A stretch of 64,000 nucleotides of DNA from positions 3,286,001 to 3,350,000 of the forward strand of contig NZ_CP033107.1 of NCBI RefSeq assembly GCF_003856975.1. Direction: 5' to 3'. Source of the stretch: Plantibacter sp. PA-3-X8. Its GTDB lineage: Bacteria > Actinomycetota > Actinomycetes > Actinomycetales > Microbacteriaceae. Made by a program: the position numbers and the translations under genes. Positions 25,802-34,083 of the stretch are shown here, piece after piece; position 1 is the stretch's first letter, and each line of letters starts with the position of its first letter. The notes beneath the pieces were generated by a model. It saw only the letters and a list, made by a program, of their open reading frames with translations. It searched no databases and was not told where the DNA came from.

Positions 25802-26587
25802 ATGGCATGGGTCGATGAGCTGCAGACGGCGATCACGGCGTGGTTGCTCGCCATCGCGACGTCCGGCTGGGTGTTCGCGGCCCTGTACCTGCTGACGGTC
25901 GCCGACGCCTTCCTGGTCGTCCTGCCGAGCGAGACCGCGGTGACGGCGCTCGGCGCGATCTCGGCGTCGAGCGGCTCGCCGGACCTCGCTCTCCTCATCG
26001 GTGTGGCGTGGGCGGGTGCCGTGACCGGCGACGTGTCCTGCTACCTCCTCGGACGACGGATCGGGACCACACGGTTCGCCTGGATGCGGCGCCCGCGGGT
26101 CGCGGGCGCGATCGGACGTGCGGGCGTCGCGCTCGAGCGCCGCGCCGCTGCAGCCATCCTCACCGCGCGCTACATCCCGTTCGCGCGCATCGCGGTCAAC
26201 CTCGTCGCCGGGGCGAGTGGGCTCCGCCCCCGTCGGTATCTTCCGATCACCGTCCTCGCAGGGCTCGCCTGGGCACTGTGGAACGTGGGCGTCGGAGCCG
26301 TCGTCGGCCGGTTCCTCCCGGATCAGCCGGTACTCGCGACCGCCGTCTCGATCGTCGTCGCCGTCGGCCTGGGCGTGACCGTCGACCGCATCAGCGCAGC
26401 CCTGGCCGCACGACGGCGACGGACACGGGCGTCACTCGACGAGCTCGCCCCGCGCCTTCTTGCCGACGATGGAATGCCGGCGGCTGTAGGCGAAGTAGAT
26501 GATGAAGCCGAGCGCCAGCCAGACGAGGAACCGCACCCAGGTGAGCGTCGTCAGGTTGAGCATGAGCCAGACGCAGAGCACCGCTGA
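25802..26587 (+). CDS. DedA-family (VTT domain) membrane protein
   Basis: A 261-residue membrane protein. The DedA/VTT core occupies about residues 20-205: 'VVLPSETAVTALGAISASSG', the helix 'GDVSCYLLGRRIG', and 'RYIPFARIAVNLVAGASGL' with the conserved Arg-x-x-P re-entrant motif. DedA proteins act in lipid carrier or phospholipid flipping. The reading frame does not stop at the usual place but runs 156 bp into the convergent permease gene, adding a hydrophilic, acidic tail that looks like antisense of that gene. The true protein may carry this tail, or the strain may have lost an earlier stop codon. Confidence 0.78.
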   Translation: MAWVDELQTAITAWLLAIATSGWVFAALYLLTVADAFLVVLPSETAVTALGAISASSGSPDLALLIGVAWAGAVTGDVSCYLLGRRIGTTRFAWMRRPRVAGAIGRAGVALERRAAAAILTARYIPFARIAVNLVAGASGLRPRRYLPITVLAGLAWALWNVGVGAVVGRFLPDQPVLATAVSIVVAVGLGVTVDRISAALAARRRRTRASLDELAPRLLADDGMPAAVGEVDDEAERQPDEEPHPGERRQVEHEPDAEHR

Positions 26588-27919
26588 GAGGATCGGGAGG
26601 AACGGCGACCACGGGACGCGGAACGCGCGTGGCAGCTTCGGGTACTTCTTCCGCAGCACGATCACCGCGATGCTGACGAGCACGAACGCGGAGAGCGTCC
26701 CGATGTTGATCATCTCTTCGAGGATGCCCACGTCGGTCAGGCCGGCGATCAGCGCGACGAGCGCGCCGACGATGAGCTGCACCCGCACGGGTGTCTTGCG
26801 CTTCTCGGAGGTGACGCTGAGCGAGCGCGGGAGCAGGCCGTCGCGGCTCATGGCGAAGACCACGCGGGCGAGGCCGAGCAGGAGCACCATGATGACGGTC
26901 GTCAGGCCGGCGAGGATGCCGATCGAGATCACCTGCGCCGCCCAGTCCGCGCCCACCGCGATGAACGCCGTCGCGAGTGAGGGGTCCTCAGCCTCGGCGA
27001 GCGTCGTGTACGGCACCATGCCGGTGAGGACGAGGCTCACGCCGACGTAGAGGACGGTCACGATGGCGAGGCCACCGAAGATGCCGCGTGGCAGGTTGCG
27101 CTGCGGGTTCTTGACCTCTTCCGCGCTCGTGGCGACGACGTCGAACCCGATGAAGGCGAAGAAGACGAGTGAGGCACCGGCGAGCAGACCGAAGACGCCG
27201 TACTGCGCGGGCGCTGCCCCCGTCATGAAGGAGAACAGCGACTGCGACCAGGCGTCGGACGCCCCGCCCTTCGTCGGGACCTCGTCGGGGATGAACGGCG
27301 TGTAGTTCGCCGCCTTGACGAAGAAGGCGCCGACGACGATGACGAAGATGACGATCGCGACCTTGATGATCGTGAAGACGCTCGCGACACGCGAGGACAG
27401 CTTCGTCCCGAGGACGAGCAGGGTGGTGAAGATCGCGACGATGACGAACGCGCCCCAGCTGACCTTGAGCCCGAAGACGTCGAGCTCGCTCGGCACGTCC
27501 CAGCCCCAGAGCAGGAAGACGTTGCTGAGGTAGATGCCCCAGTACTTGGCGATGACGGCGGCCGCCGTGAGCATCTCCAGGATGAGGTCCCATCCGATGA
27601 TCCACGCGAGGAGCTCACCGAGGGTGGCGTAGGTGAAGGTGTAGGCGGAGCCGGCGACGGGCACCGTGGAGGCGAACTCCGCGTAGCACATGATGGCGAG
27701 GGCACAGGTGACGGCCGCGAGGATGAACGCGAGCGACACGGACGGGCCCGCGTAGTTGCCCGCAGCCTTGGCTCCGACGGAGAAGATGCCGGCACCGACC
27801 GCGACCGCGACACCCATGATCATGAGATCCCAGGTGCCGAGGGTGCGCTTCAGACTGCGCCCTTCGACGCTGGAATCCGCGAGGGAGTCCTCGATGCTCT
27901 TCGTCCGCCAGATGCTCAT
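26432..27919 (-). CDS. APC-family amino acid permease (cationic amino acid transporter type)
   Basis: A 495-residue secondary transporter with about 12 hydrophobic helices. The first helix has 'MIMGVAVAVGAGIFSVGAKA' (about 34-53), containing the unwound G-x-G-I-F substrate motif of APC transporters. 'FFAFIGFDVVATSAEEVKNPQR' near 265 and 'RVVFAMSRDGLLP' near 355 mark the CAT/YfnA subgroup, which takes up amino acids with protons. AGGAG lies 4-5 nt before the ATG. Its 3' end overlaps the DedA frame. Confidence 0.88.
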   Translation of the reverse strand: MSIWRTKSIEDSLADSSVEGRSLKRTLGTWDLMIMGVAVAVGAGIFSVGAKAAGNYAGPSVSLAFILAAVTCALAIMCYAEFASTVPVAGSAYTFTYATLGELLAWIIGWDLILEMLTAAAVIAKYWGIYLSNVFLLWGWDVPSELDVFGLKVSWGAFVIVAIFTTLLVLGTKLSSRVASVFTIIKVAIVIFVIVVGAFFVKAANYTPFIPDEVPTKGGASDAWSQSLFSFMTGAAPAQYGVFGLLAGASLVFFAFIGFDVVATSAEEVKNPQRNLPRGIFGGLAIVTVLYVGVSLVLTGMVPYTTLAEAEDPSLATAFIAVGADWAAQVISIGILAGLTTVIMVLLLGLARVVFAMSRDGLLPRSLSVTSEKRKTPVRVQLIVGALVALIAGLTDVGILEEMINIGTLSAFVLVSIAVIVLRKKYPKLPRAFRVPWSPFLPILSAVLCVWLMLNLTTLTWVRFLVWLALGFIIYFAYSRRHSIVGKKARGELVE

Positions 27920-28050
27920 GGTGCTCCTTGCCGTGGTGCGGTACCTCGTGGCCTCGCTCGAAGCCGACTCTCGACCTTGCCAGATGAGCAGGCCGAGGTC
28001 GAGTCGCAGACGGGATGTTCTCCAGCTGCCGGGTTCCTGGTACAACACGA

Positions 28051-28082
28051 ACGGGCCGCCATCCCGGAGGATGACGGCCCGT
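28051..28082 (-). terminator. stem-loop, probable rpsO terminator
   Basis: ACGGGCCG and CGGCCCGT arms extend through CATC/GATG with one mismatch and a 6-nt loop. On the minus strand the stem is followed by TTCGTGTTGT. It lies about 85 nt after the rpsO stop. Confidence 0.6.
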
Positions 28083-28107
28083 CACGAAGAAGCTCGCGGT
28101 GTCAGCG

Positions 28108-28129
28108 CCCTTCGACAGGCTCAGGGACC
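28108..28129. repeat. REP-like element, single copy
   Basis: CCCTTCGACAGGCTCAGGGA(CC) matches the element found as a back-to-back pair near 56.0 kb, differing by one base (AGG for AAG). It sits between rpsO and its putative terminator. This type of sequence is a widespread intergenic repeat in actinobacterial genomes as I recall. Confidence 0.7.
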
Positions 28130-28167
28130 GTGGGTCTCGTGAGCTGGCGGAGGGTTCAGAGTGCTGC

Positions 28168-28437
28168 CTAGCGGCGGAGTCCGAGGCGCTCGATCAGCGA
28201 GCGGTAGCGCTCGATGTCGACGGCCTGGAGGTAGCCGAGGAGGCGGCGACGCTGTCCGACCAGGAGCAGCAGGCCACGACGCGAGTGGTGGTCGTGCTTG
28301 TGCTCCTTGAGGTGCTCGGTGAGGTCCTTGATGCGGCGGGTCATGACCGCCACCTGGACCTCGGGGGATCCGGTGTCACCTGGGTGGGTTGCGTACTCTT
28401 CGATGATCGCCTTCTTACGGTCTCCTTCAAGCGCCAT
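28168..28437 (-). CDS. rpsO: 30S ribosomal protein S15
   Basis: An 89-residue ribosomal protein, standard length, that binds 16S rRNA and helps start assembly of the platform of the 30S subunit. Family signatures are '[19 protein letters not shown]' (about 18-36), '[19 protein letters not shown]' and '[17 protein letters not shown]'. The ATG is preceded by GAGGGGATCACCACT. A TAGAAT -10 lies about 90 nt upstream. Stop is followed by a REP-like repeat and a stem-loop, so it is probably monocistronic here rather than leading into pnp. Confidence 0.97.
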   Translation of the reverse strand: MALEGDRKKAIIEEYATHPGDTGSPEVQVAVMTRRIKDLTEHLKEHKHDHHSRRGLLLLVGQRRRLLGYLQAVDIERYRSLIERLGLRR

Positions 28438-28527
28438 AGTGGTGATCCCCTCTCTGTTCGTTGCGCGGTGCCCGTCGCCTGATGCGTGGGCTCTCTTGAT
28501 CCGCGGCCGTTCGACGGCAACCTTGTG

Positions 28528-28533
28528 ATTCTA
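28528..28533 (-). promoter_or_regulatory. -10 hexamer TAGAAT of rpsO
   Basis: TAGAAT is close to the consensus TATAAT and gives an 85-90 nt leader with a small CCG/CGG hairpin. rpsO leaders bind S15 for autoregulation in other bacteria; the fold here was not tested. Confidence 0.55.
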
Positions 28534-28539
28534 GCAGGT

Positions 28540-29328
28540 TCAGAGCGTGGGAGGTTCGCGATGCGTCGAGCGCCGCTTCGCGTTCGCCCGTTCCTCCGCT
28601 TCGCTGGCTGCGACCCGGCGTCGGCGACGCAGCACGAGGATGAGGGCGAGCGCGATGAGGTCCAGGACCAGGAAGGCGAGGAGCAACCAGACCCAGAGCG
28701 GCGGTCCGGCACCGGCGTTCGGCGCGGGTTCAGCCGCCGCCTCGGCCGCCTCGGCGGTCGTCGTGGAGTCGTAGACGAGCCGGACGGGGTCGCCGAGCGT
28801 GGCCCCGCCGTCGGCGTTCGTCGACACGAGGGCGAGGGTGATGTCGTACTCCCCCGCATCCGCGCCGCGAAGCCACTGGGTCATGTTGATCCTGGTGGAC
28901 CATCCGCCGTCGCTCCCGATCTCGATCGGCTGCCCGTCGAAGCGGAACTCGGTCGCCCCCGTCCCGCCGGTGGACTGCAGGTCGCACGACGCATCATCGG
29001 CCGTGGAGCTGCTGAAGCAGGCCTTCGCCGAGTCGTAGAGGTCGATCGAGCGCCAGTAGGACAGCACGACGTCGGCACCCGGGTCGGCGGTGCCGGTGAC
29101 GTCGAATCCGCTGACCTGCTCGCCGTCCAGGGTGTAGTCGACGCGGTAGACGGTGTCGCCGTCGGTCGGGCTCTCGATCGTCCCAGTGCCGGCGGCCGAC
29201 GCGGGAGCGGATGCGGCGAGCGGCAGGACGACGGATCCGGCGCCGATCGACACCGCCACCACGGCGAGCGCCGCGGTACGAGCGGCACGCTGCAGCAGCG
29301 AACCGAGTCGACGCGCTCCGGGGATCAC
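28540..29328 (-). CDS. secreted protein with C-terminal membrane anchor, unknown function
   Basis: About 262 residues. The signal sequence has a basic start and a long hydrophobic core ('TAALAVVAVSIGAGSVVLPL') ending in SAPASAA. A beta-rich extracytoplasmic domain of about 170 residues follows, including two Cys (about 95-108) that could form a disulfide. Then come an Ala/Glu/Pro spacer, a membrane helix (about 208-230) and a basic tail 'RRRRR'. The GTG at 29328 is preferred over the ATG at 29385 because GGAGGGAG lies 10 nt upstream and it gives a normal signal peptide. I do not recognise the domain; the Ig-like content is a guess. Confidence 0.6.
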   Translation of the reverse strand: MIPGARRLGSLLQRAARTAALAVVAVSIGAGSVVLPLAASAPASAAGTGTIESPTDGDTVYRVDYTLDGEQVSGFDVTGTADPGADVVLSYWRSIDLYDSAKACFSSSTADDASCDLQSTGGTGATEFRFDGQPIEIGSDGGWSTRINMTQWLRGADAGEYDITLALVSTNADGGATLGDPVRLVYDSTTTAEAAEAAAEPAPNAGAGPPLWVWLLLAFLVLDLIALALILVLRRRRRVAASEAEERANAKRRSTHREPPTL

Positions 29329-29476
29329 CTGGCCACCACTCCCTCCGGCGACGCCGGACGGCGACGCACGCCACCAGTATCCCAAAGACCGGGGCGCCGA
29401 GCCTGGGAACGACGGAGGCCGGGACCGCCCCCGCCGATCCCCGCCCGCATCGGGGCGATCGGACGGAGTCGTCCGA

Positions 29477-30106
29477 TCAGGCCCCGAGACCGCCGAGCAG
29501 CTCGGAGAACGGGCGATCGAGCGCGAACGGGTCGTCCAGGCGCCCGGAACGGTCCGAGGCCGCCACGAGTGCGCTCAACTCGCCGGCCGCGCGGTCGATC
29601 CGCGCCGGCAGGGCGCCGACCTGCGCGTCGCCCGACCCCCAGTCCTCGGAGGCCGCGAACACGGCGGTCGGCACGGTCACCGCCCGCAGGTAGGCGAACA
29701 AGGGACGCACGGCGTATTCGAGGGCGAGCGAATGCCTGGCCGACCCACCCGTCGCACCGAGGGCGACGGGCACCCCGGTCAAGGCGGTCGGCTCCACCAC
29801 GTCGAAGAACGACTTGAACAAACCGGAGTAGCTGGAGGAGAAGATCGGCGTCACCGCGATCACGCCGTCGGCGGCGGTCATGGCTTCGATCGCCTCGGAC
29901 AACCGTGGACTGGGGAACCCGGTCAGCAGGTTGTTCGTGATGTCCTGCGCGAGGTCGCGCAGCTCGATCGACGTCGTCTCGACCGTGTACCCGTCCTGCT
30001 CGAGGCGCGCCACGGTGGCGTCGCGGAGGCGGTCGGCGAGGAGGCGTGTGGACGACGGTTGACTGAGGCCGGCCGACACGACGGCGAGCGTGCGCTTCGC
30101 GTTCAT
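29477..30106 (-). CDS. NADPH-dependent FMN reductase (CE1759 family)
   Basis: A 209-residue flavodoxin-fold reductase. 'LAVVSAGLSQPSSTRLLADRL' (7-27) forms the FMN phosphate loop and 'TPIFSSSYSGLFKSFFDVVE' (about 85-104) the flavin-contacting segment. It is coupled to the upstream luciferase-like monooxygenase gene by an ATGA overlap, so it most likely supplies reduced FMN to that enzyme. The pair is conserved in actinobacteria and named after Corynebacterium genes; the oxidised substrate is unknown. Confidence 0.85.
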   Translation of the reverse strand: MNAKRTLAVVSAGLSQPSSTRLLADRLRDATVARLEQDGYTVETTSIELRDLAQDITNNLLTGFPSPRLSEAIEAMTAADGVIAVTPIFSSSYSGLFKSFFDVVEPTALTGVPVALGATGGSARHSLALEYAVRPLFAYLRAVTVPTAVFAASEDWGSGDAQVGALPARIDRAAGELSALVAASDRSGRLDDPFALDRPFSELLGGLGA

Positions 30107-31269
30107 CGGGTCGCCCCGACCGCCGCCGCGCCGAACGCCGAACCGGATGCGACCCGGCTCGTCTCGACCGCACCGGAGCGCGAAGCGAGTTCCGCCTCAG
30201 CGGCCGCGACCATCGACGCGTGCGTCGGCGCCTCCGGCACGTCGGCCGGACGATCCTTCGCGAACTCCTTGCGGAGCACCGGCACGACCTCGCCGCCGAG
30301 GATCTCGAGCTGGTCGAGCACCGTCGCGAGCGGGAGCCCGGCGTGATCCATGAGGAACAGCTGACGCTGGTAGTCGCCGAAGGTCTCGCGCATCCCGGCG
30401 TACCGGTCGATGACCTGCTGCGGGCTGCCGACGGTGAGCGGCGTCTGCTCGGTGAAGTCCTCGAGCGTCGGCCCGTGACCGTACACGGGGGCGTTGTCGA
30501 AGTACGGCCGGAACTGGGCGACGGCGTCCTGCGAGTTCTTCGCCATGAACGCCTGGCCGCCGAGTCCGACGATCGCCTGCGCGGCCGTGCCGTGTCCGTA
30601 GTGCTCGAACCGCTGACGGTACAGCTGGATGAGGCGCATGTAGTGCTCCTTCGGCCAGAAGATGTTGTTCGCGAAGAAGCCGTCGCCGTAGTAGGCCGCC
30701 TGCTCGGCGATCTCGGGGCTCCGGATGGAGCCGTGCCACACGAAGGGCGGCACGCCGTCGAGCGGTCGCGGTGTGGACTGGAAGCCCTGCAGCGGGGTGC
30801 GGAACTGGCCCTGCCAGTCGACGTAGTCCTCTCGCCAGAGGCGGTGGAGCAACGCGTAGTTCTCGATCGCGAGGTTGATGCCCTCGCGGATGTCCTTGCC
30901 GAACCAGGGGTAGACGGGCCCCGTGTTGCCGCGGCCCATGATGAGGTCGACCCGGCCGCCGGCCAGGTGCTGCAGCATGGCGTAGTCCTCGGCGATCTTC
31001 ACCGGGTCGTTCGTGGTGATGAGCGTCGTGCTCGTCGAGAGGATGAGGTCCGTGGTCTTCGCCGCGATGTAGCCGAGCATGGTCGTGGGACTCGACGGGA
31101 CGAAGGGCGGGTTGTGGTGCTCGCCGGTCGCGAAGACGTCGAGACCGACCTCCTCAGCCTTCACAGCGATCGCGACCATCGCCTCGATGCGCTCGTGCTC
31201 GGTGGGCGTGATCCCGGTGGTCGGGTCGGTGGTGACATCCCCCACCGTGAAGATTCCGAATTGCATCAT
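30103..31269 (-). CDS. LLM-class flavin monooxygenase (CE1758 family)
   Basis: A 388-residue luciferase-like TIM-barrel monooxygenase. 'FATGEHHNPPFVPSSPTTML' (about 46-65) and 'DLIMGRGNTGPVYPWFG' (about 108-124) are typical of the class. The C-terminal 35 residues are Ala-rich and non-conserved. It needs FMNH2, presumably from the product of the overlapping reductase gene. GGGAG lies upstream of the double ATG (31269 and 31266). A perfect CATGC-N4-GCATG palindrome lies 20-33 nt upstream and may be an operator. Confidence 0.85.
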   Translation of the reverse strand: MMQFGIFTVGDVTTDPTTGITPTEHERIEAMVAIAVKAEEVGLDVFATGEHHNPPFVPSSPTTMLGYIAAKTTDLILSTSTTLITTNDPVKIAEDYAMLQHLAGGRVDLIMGRGNTGPVYPWFGKDIREGINLAIENYALLHRLWREDYVDWQGQFRTPLQGFQSTPRPLDGVPPFVWHGSIRSPEIAEQAAYYGDGFFANNIFWPKEHYMRLIQLYRQRFEHYGHGTAAQAIVGLGGQAFMAKNSQDAVAQFRPYFDNAPVYGHGPTLEDFTEQTPLTVGSPQQVIDRYAGMRETFGDYQRQLFLMDHAGLPLATVLDQLEILGGEVVPVLRKEFAKDRPADVPEAPTHASMVAAAEAELASRSGAVETSRVASGSAFGAAAVGATR

Positions 31270-31288
31270 GCGCTCCCACTCGCTCTTT

Positions 31289-31302
31289 CATGCGTTTGCA
31301 TG
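31289..31302. promoter_or_regulatory. palindrome CATGC-GTTT-GCATG upstream of the LLM operon
   Basis: A perfect 5-bp inverted repeat with a 4-bp spacer, 20 nt before the monooxygenase start codon. Spacing and symmetry fit a small dimeric repressor. No regulator gene is adjacent. Purely sequence-based. Confidence 0.35.
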
Positions 31303-31417
31303 GATATTCAGGACAACGGCGTTCACGCCCGCGCTATTCCCGGCCCGTTCGGCATCCTGTCCACAGCGCGCCGCGCGAGCCGTACGCCGTGTCGGCGGGC
31401 TATGGCAGGATCACCGC

Positions 31418-32527
31418 ATGAACGGCTCACCGAACCCTTCGTCCAGCATGCCGACACCGGCCCCTCGGCACGTGTGCGGCATCGTCCCACCCTGGTTGCT
31501 CGAGCGCATCGCCGAACTCGACGCTCCGCAGCTGGCGCGTGCCGCCAGTGCCGCGCGGTACTCGCTGCTCGCCACGCGACCATACCGCTTCCCCGAGCCC
31601 GGGTCGGAGCGGGCCACTGATCCCGTGCGTAGCGCCACGGCCGGCAAGCGTCCGGTCGGCACCCCGGAGCGCAGCATCCACGACGCCCGGCGGACCGAGA
31701 CCCTCTCGGGCACGCTCGTCCGCTCGGAGGGTGAGCCCGCCACCACCGACGCCGCGGTCTCCGCCGCCTACGACGGCCTCGGAGACACCCACGCCCTCTT
31801 CGCCGAGGCGTTCGCACGCGACTCCATCGACGGCCGCGGGCTGCCCTTGCTCGCCACGGTGCACTACGGCGACGACTACGACAACGCGTTCTGGAACGGC
31901 GAGCAGATGGTCTTCGGCGACGGCGACGGCGAGGTCTTCCGCAGCTTCACCAGCTCCTTGAGCGTCATCGGCCACGAGCTGGCCCACGGCGTGACGCAGT
32001 ACACGGCGAACCTCGTCTACGAGGGGCAGCCCGGAGCGCTCAACGAACACGTGTCCGACGTCTTCGGCGCCCTCGTCGAACAGCACGCGCGCGGCGAGGA
32101 CGCGGCATCGGCGTCCTGGCTCATCGGCGAAGGGCTCTTCACGGACGAGGTCGAGGGCAACGCACTGCGTTCCATGCTCGCCCCGGGTACGGCCTACGAC
32201 GACGACGTCCTCGGCAAGGACCCGCAGCCGGCGCACTTCGACGACTACATCGAGACGACCGACGACAACGGAGGCGTCCACCTCAACTCCGGCATCCCCA
32301 ACCGGGCGTTCGCGACGCTCGCCGTCGCCCTCGGCGGCAACGCCTGGGAGCGTGCGGGGCTCATCTGGTACGACACCCTCGTCGGCGGCCTGTCGGAGCG
32401 CGCCGACTTCGCAACCTTCGCCGCGGCGACGATCGCTGCGGCCGCCGCCAGGTTCGGTGTGGACTCGGAGGAGCACGCCGCGGTCGGGCAGGCGTGGGCG
32501 CTCGTCGGTATCGAGCCGTCCGCCTGA
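31418..32527 (+). CDS. protealysin-like M4 metalloprotease
   Basis: A 369-residue thermolysin-family protease without a Sec signal peptide. The N-terminal 'RHVCGIVPPWLLERIAE' (17-33) matches the short protealysin-type propeptide with its Cys and P-P motif. The zinc site is H186-E-L-A-H190 with the third ligand E210 in ALNEHVSD, and the C-terminal domain has 'DDNGGVHLNSGIPNRAFA' with the catalytic His. Bacterial protealysins act in the cytoplasm or leave by an unknown route. The next gene encodes an emfourin inhibitor, the usual partner. AGGA lies 8-9 nt before the ATG. Confidence 0.9.
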   Translation: MNGSPNPSSSMPTPAPRHVCGIVPPWLLERIAELDAPQLARAASAARYSLLATRPYRFPEPGSERATDPVRSATAGKRPVGTPERSIHDARRTETLSGTLVRSEGEPATTDAAVSAAYDGLGDTHALFAEAFARDSIDGRGLPLLATVHYGDDYDNAFWNGEQMVFGDGDGEVFRSFTSSLSVIGHELAHGVTQYTANLVYEGQPGALNEHVSDVFGALVEQHARGEDAASASWLIGEGLFTDEVEGNALRSMLAPGTAYDDDVLGKDPQPAHFDDYIETTDDNGGVHLNSGIPNRAFATLAVALGGNAWERAGLIWYDTLVGGLSERADFATFAAATIAAAAARFGVDSEEHAAVGQAWALVGIEPSA

Positions 32528-32556
32528 GCGTCGTGGCAGCGCCCGGGCTCGCGGAG

Positions 32557-32562
32557 TAGCAT
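32557..32562 (+). promoter_or_regulatory. -10 hexamer TAGCAT, leaderless emfourin promoter
   Basis: TAGCAT plus a 6-nt spacer precedes the inhibitor ATG. The inhibitor could thus be transcribed without the protease gene, whose stop lies only 30 nt upstream. Confidence 0.5.
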
Positions 32563-32568
32563 CGCGGC

Positions 32569-32841
32569 ATGAAGGTCACGGTGACGAGGAGCGGCGGTGT
32601 GGCCGGTCTCACCCGACGCTGGGAGGTCGTCGTCGACGAGCAGCCCGACGTCGACCGGTGGATCGTCCTGCTCGACCGCCTCCCGTGGGACGACACCCCA
32701 CAAGGACCACCGGTCCCGGATCGGTACGTCTACCGCATCAGATGCGCGCCCAAGGAAGCCACCCTCGGCGAGCAGCAGCTCACCGGTCCCTGGCAGGAAC
32801 TCGTCGAACGGGTGCGCGCCGTCCAGCCGCCACGCGACTGA
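32569..32841 (+). CDS. emfourin-like protease inhibitor
   Basis: A 90-residue cytoplasmic protein of the emfourin (protealysin inhibitor) family. The start 'MKVTVTRSGGVAGLTRRW' has the S-G-G-x-x-G-L loop that blocks the M4 active site, and 'PDRYVYRIRC' and 'LTGPWQELVERV' are the later conserved parts. It follows the M4 protease gene by 41 bp on the same strand. It likely keeps the protease inactive inside the cell. Stop codon is embedded in a stem-loop. Confidence 0.85.
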   Translation: MKVTVTRSGGVAGLTRRWEVVVDEQPDVDRWIVLLDRLPWDDTPQGPPVPDRYVYRIRCAPKEATLGEQQLTGPWQELVERVRAVQPPRD

Positions 32842-32877
32842 CGATTCCTCGCCAGTCGCGTGACGCCGACGGCGTCA
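32831..32877. terminator. two adjacent stem-loops between convergent genes
   Basis: CACGCGACTG-N12-CAGTCGCGTG (32831-32862) and TGACGCC-GAC-GGCGTCA (32861-32877) are both perfect. They lie at the convergence of the emfourin gene and the minus-strand LLM gene and include both stop codons. A bidirectional terminator is likely. Confidence 0.6.
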
Positions 32878-33915
32878 GTGCTGCGGGAAGCGCTCCGCCA
32901 GCAGTTCGATCGTCCGCTCACGTGCGGGCACCGAGTTCGACGGTGTGCCCTCCCGTGCCGACCCGACGGGCGACACCATGACCTCGTCCACACCGAAGCG
33001 GTCGGCGAGACCCTGCAGCTCCGCCGCAGCCTGGTCGGCGTCGCCGATGATCCAGGCAGCGCGCATCTGCTCGACGAAGCCGAGCTCGAGATCGCTCTGC
33101 TCGGTCGCGGCGGCCTCTTCGACGGTCGCGATGGGTCCGAGCGGCTTGCCGGAACGCAGTCTCGCCATCTGCTGCAGGTTGGGGAGCGCCAACGCCTCCG
33201 CCTCGGCGGCCGTGTCGGCGACCACGGCGTTCGCGGTCAGGAAGGTGCGAGGCGCGTCGAGATGTGCGGACGGCTGGAAACTGGACCGGTAGAGCTCGAG
33301 GGCCCGAGCCGTCCCCTGGCCGGAGAAGTGGTGCGCGAAGACGTAGGGCAGTCCGAGTGCTGCGGCGAGCGCCGCCGAGTAGTCGCTCGAACCGAGCAAC
33401 CACACGTCCGGCACACTGCCGGCCTTCGGCGTCCCCCGCAGGGCGTACTCCTCGCCGGAGGTCATCCGCACGCTCGCACCGTCGACGCCGAGGAGGGCGA
33501 CGATGTCCTGCACGTTGTTCGGGAACCGGTCGACGTCGCTCGTGTTGCCGGACTGGCGGAGCACGGCGGAGATGACGGGGTCGCTGCCCGGTGCCCGGCC
33601 GAGGCCGAGGTCGATGCGACCGGGCGCGGAGGCCTCGAGGAGCGCGAACTGCTCGGCGACGACGAGCGGCGCGTGGTTCGGGAGCATCACGCCGCCGGAG
33701 CCGACCCGGATGCGCTGCGTGGCGGCGGCCAGGATGCCGATGACGACCGCGGGGTTCGTCGATGCGACGGACGGCATGTTGTGGTGCTCGGCCACCCAAT
33801 ACCGGTGGTACCCCAGCTCGTCGGCGCGCTTCGCCAGGGCGATCGTCGCTGCGAGGGCAGCCGCGGTGTCCTGGTCGGTGCGGACGGGGATGAGATCCAG
33901 TATCGAGAGTCGCAT
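32875..33915 (-). CDS. LLM-class flavin-dependent oxidoreductase
   Basis: A 346-residue luciferase-like protein of the YhbW/MsnO8 subgroup. '[18 protein letters not shown]' opens the barrel, '[19 protein letters not shown]' (about 40-58) is the class signature, and '[13 protein letters not shown]' is the flavin phosphate loop. It probably uses FMNH2, but no reductase gene is adjacent and the substrate is unknown. The ATG at 33915 is preferred, since AAAGG lies 5-7 nt before it; the GTG two codons earlier overlaps that site. Confidence 0.85.
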   Translation of the reverse strand: MRLSILDLIPVRTDQDTAAALAATIALAKRADELGYHRYWVAEHHNMPSVASTNPAVVIGILAAATQRIRVGSGGVMLPNHAPLVVAEQFALLEASAPGRIDLGLGRAPGSDPVISAVLRQSGNTSDVDRFPNNVQDIVALLGVDGASVRMTSGEEYALRGTPKAGSVPDVWLLGSSDYSAALAAALGLPYVFAHHFSGQGTARALELYRSSFQPSAHLDAPRTFLTANAVVADTAAEAEALALPNLQQMARLRSGKPLGPIATVEEAAATEQSDLELGFVEQMRAAWIIGDADQAAAELQGLADRFGVDEVMVSPVGSAREGTPSNSVPARERTIELLAERFPQH

Positions 33916-34083
33916 GGTCACCTTTCGTCGCGCTGCCGAACGGCGACAGACGCATCAGGGTGCAGCGCTCGGACGGCCTGACATATTCCGCCTCGGCGAC
34001 CGCAGTGGATTCCCAGGGCGATCCAAGCCGGATGCCACACCTGACGCGTACGCTGGACGCCCGCGACCGTGAAGGAGCACAGC

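Noticed and set aside
29329..29385. Start of the secreted protein at the upstream ATG (MGYWWRASPSG)
   Set aside because: It would add 19 residues before the signal peptide; the GTG at 29328 has a GGAGGGAG ribosome site and gives a normal signal sequence.
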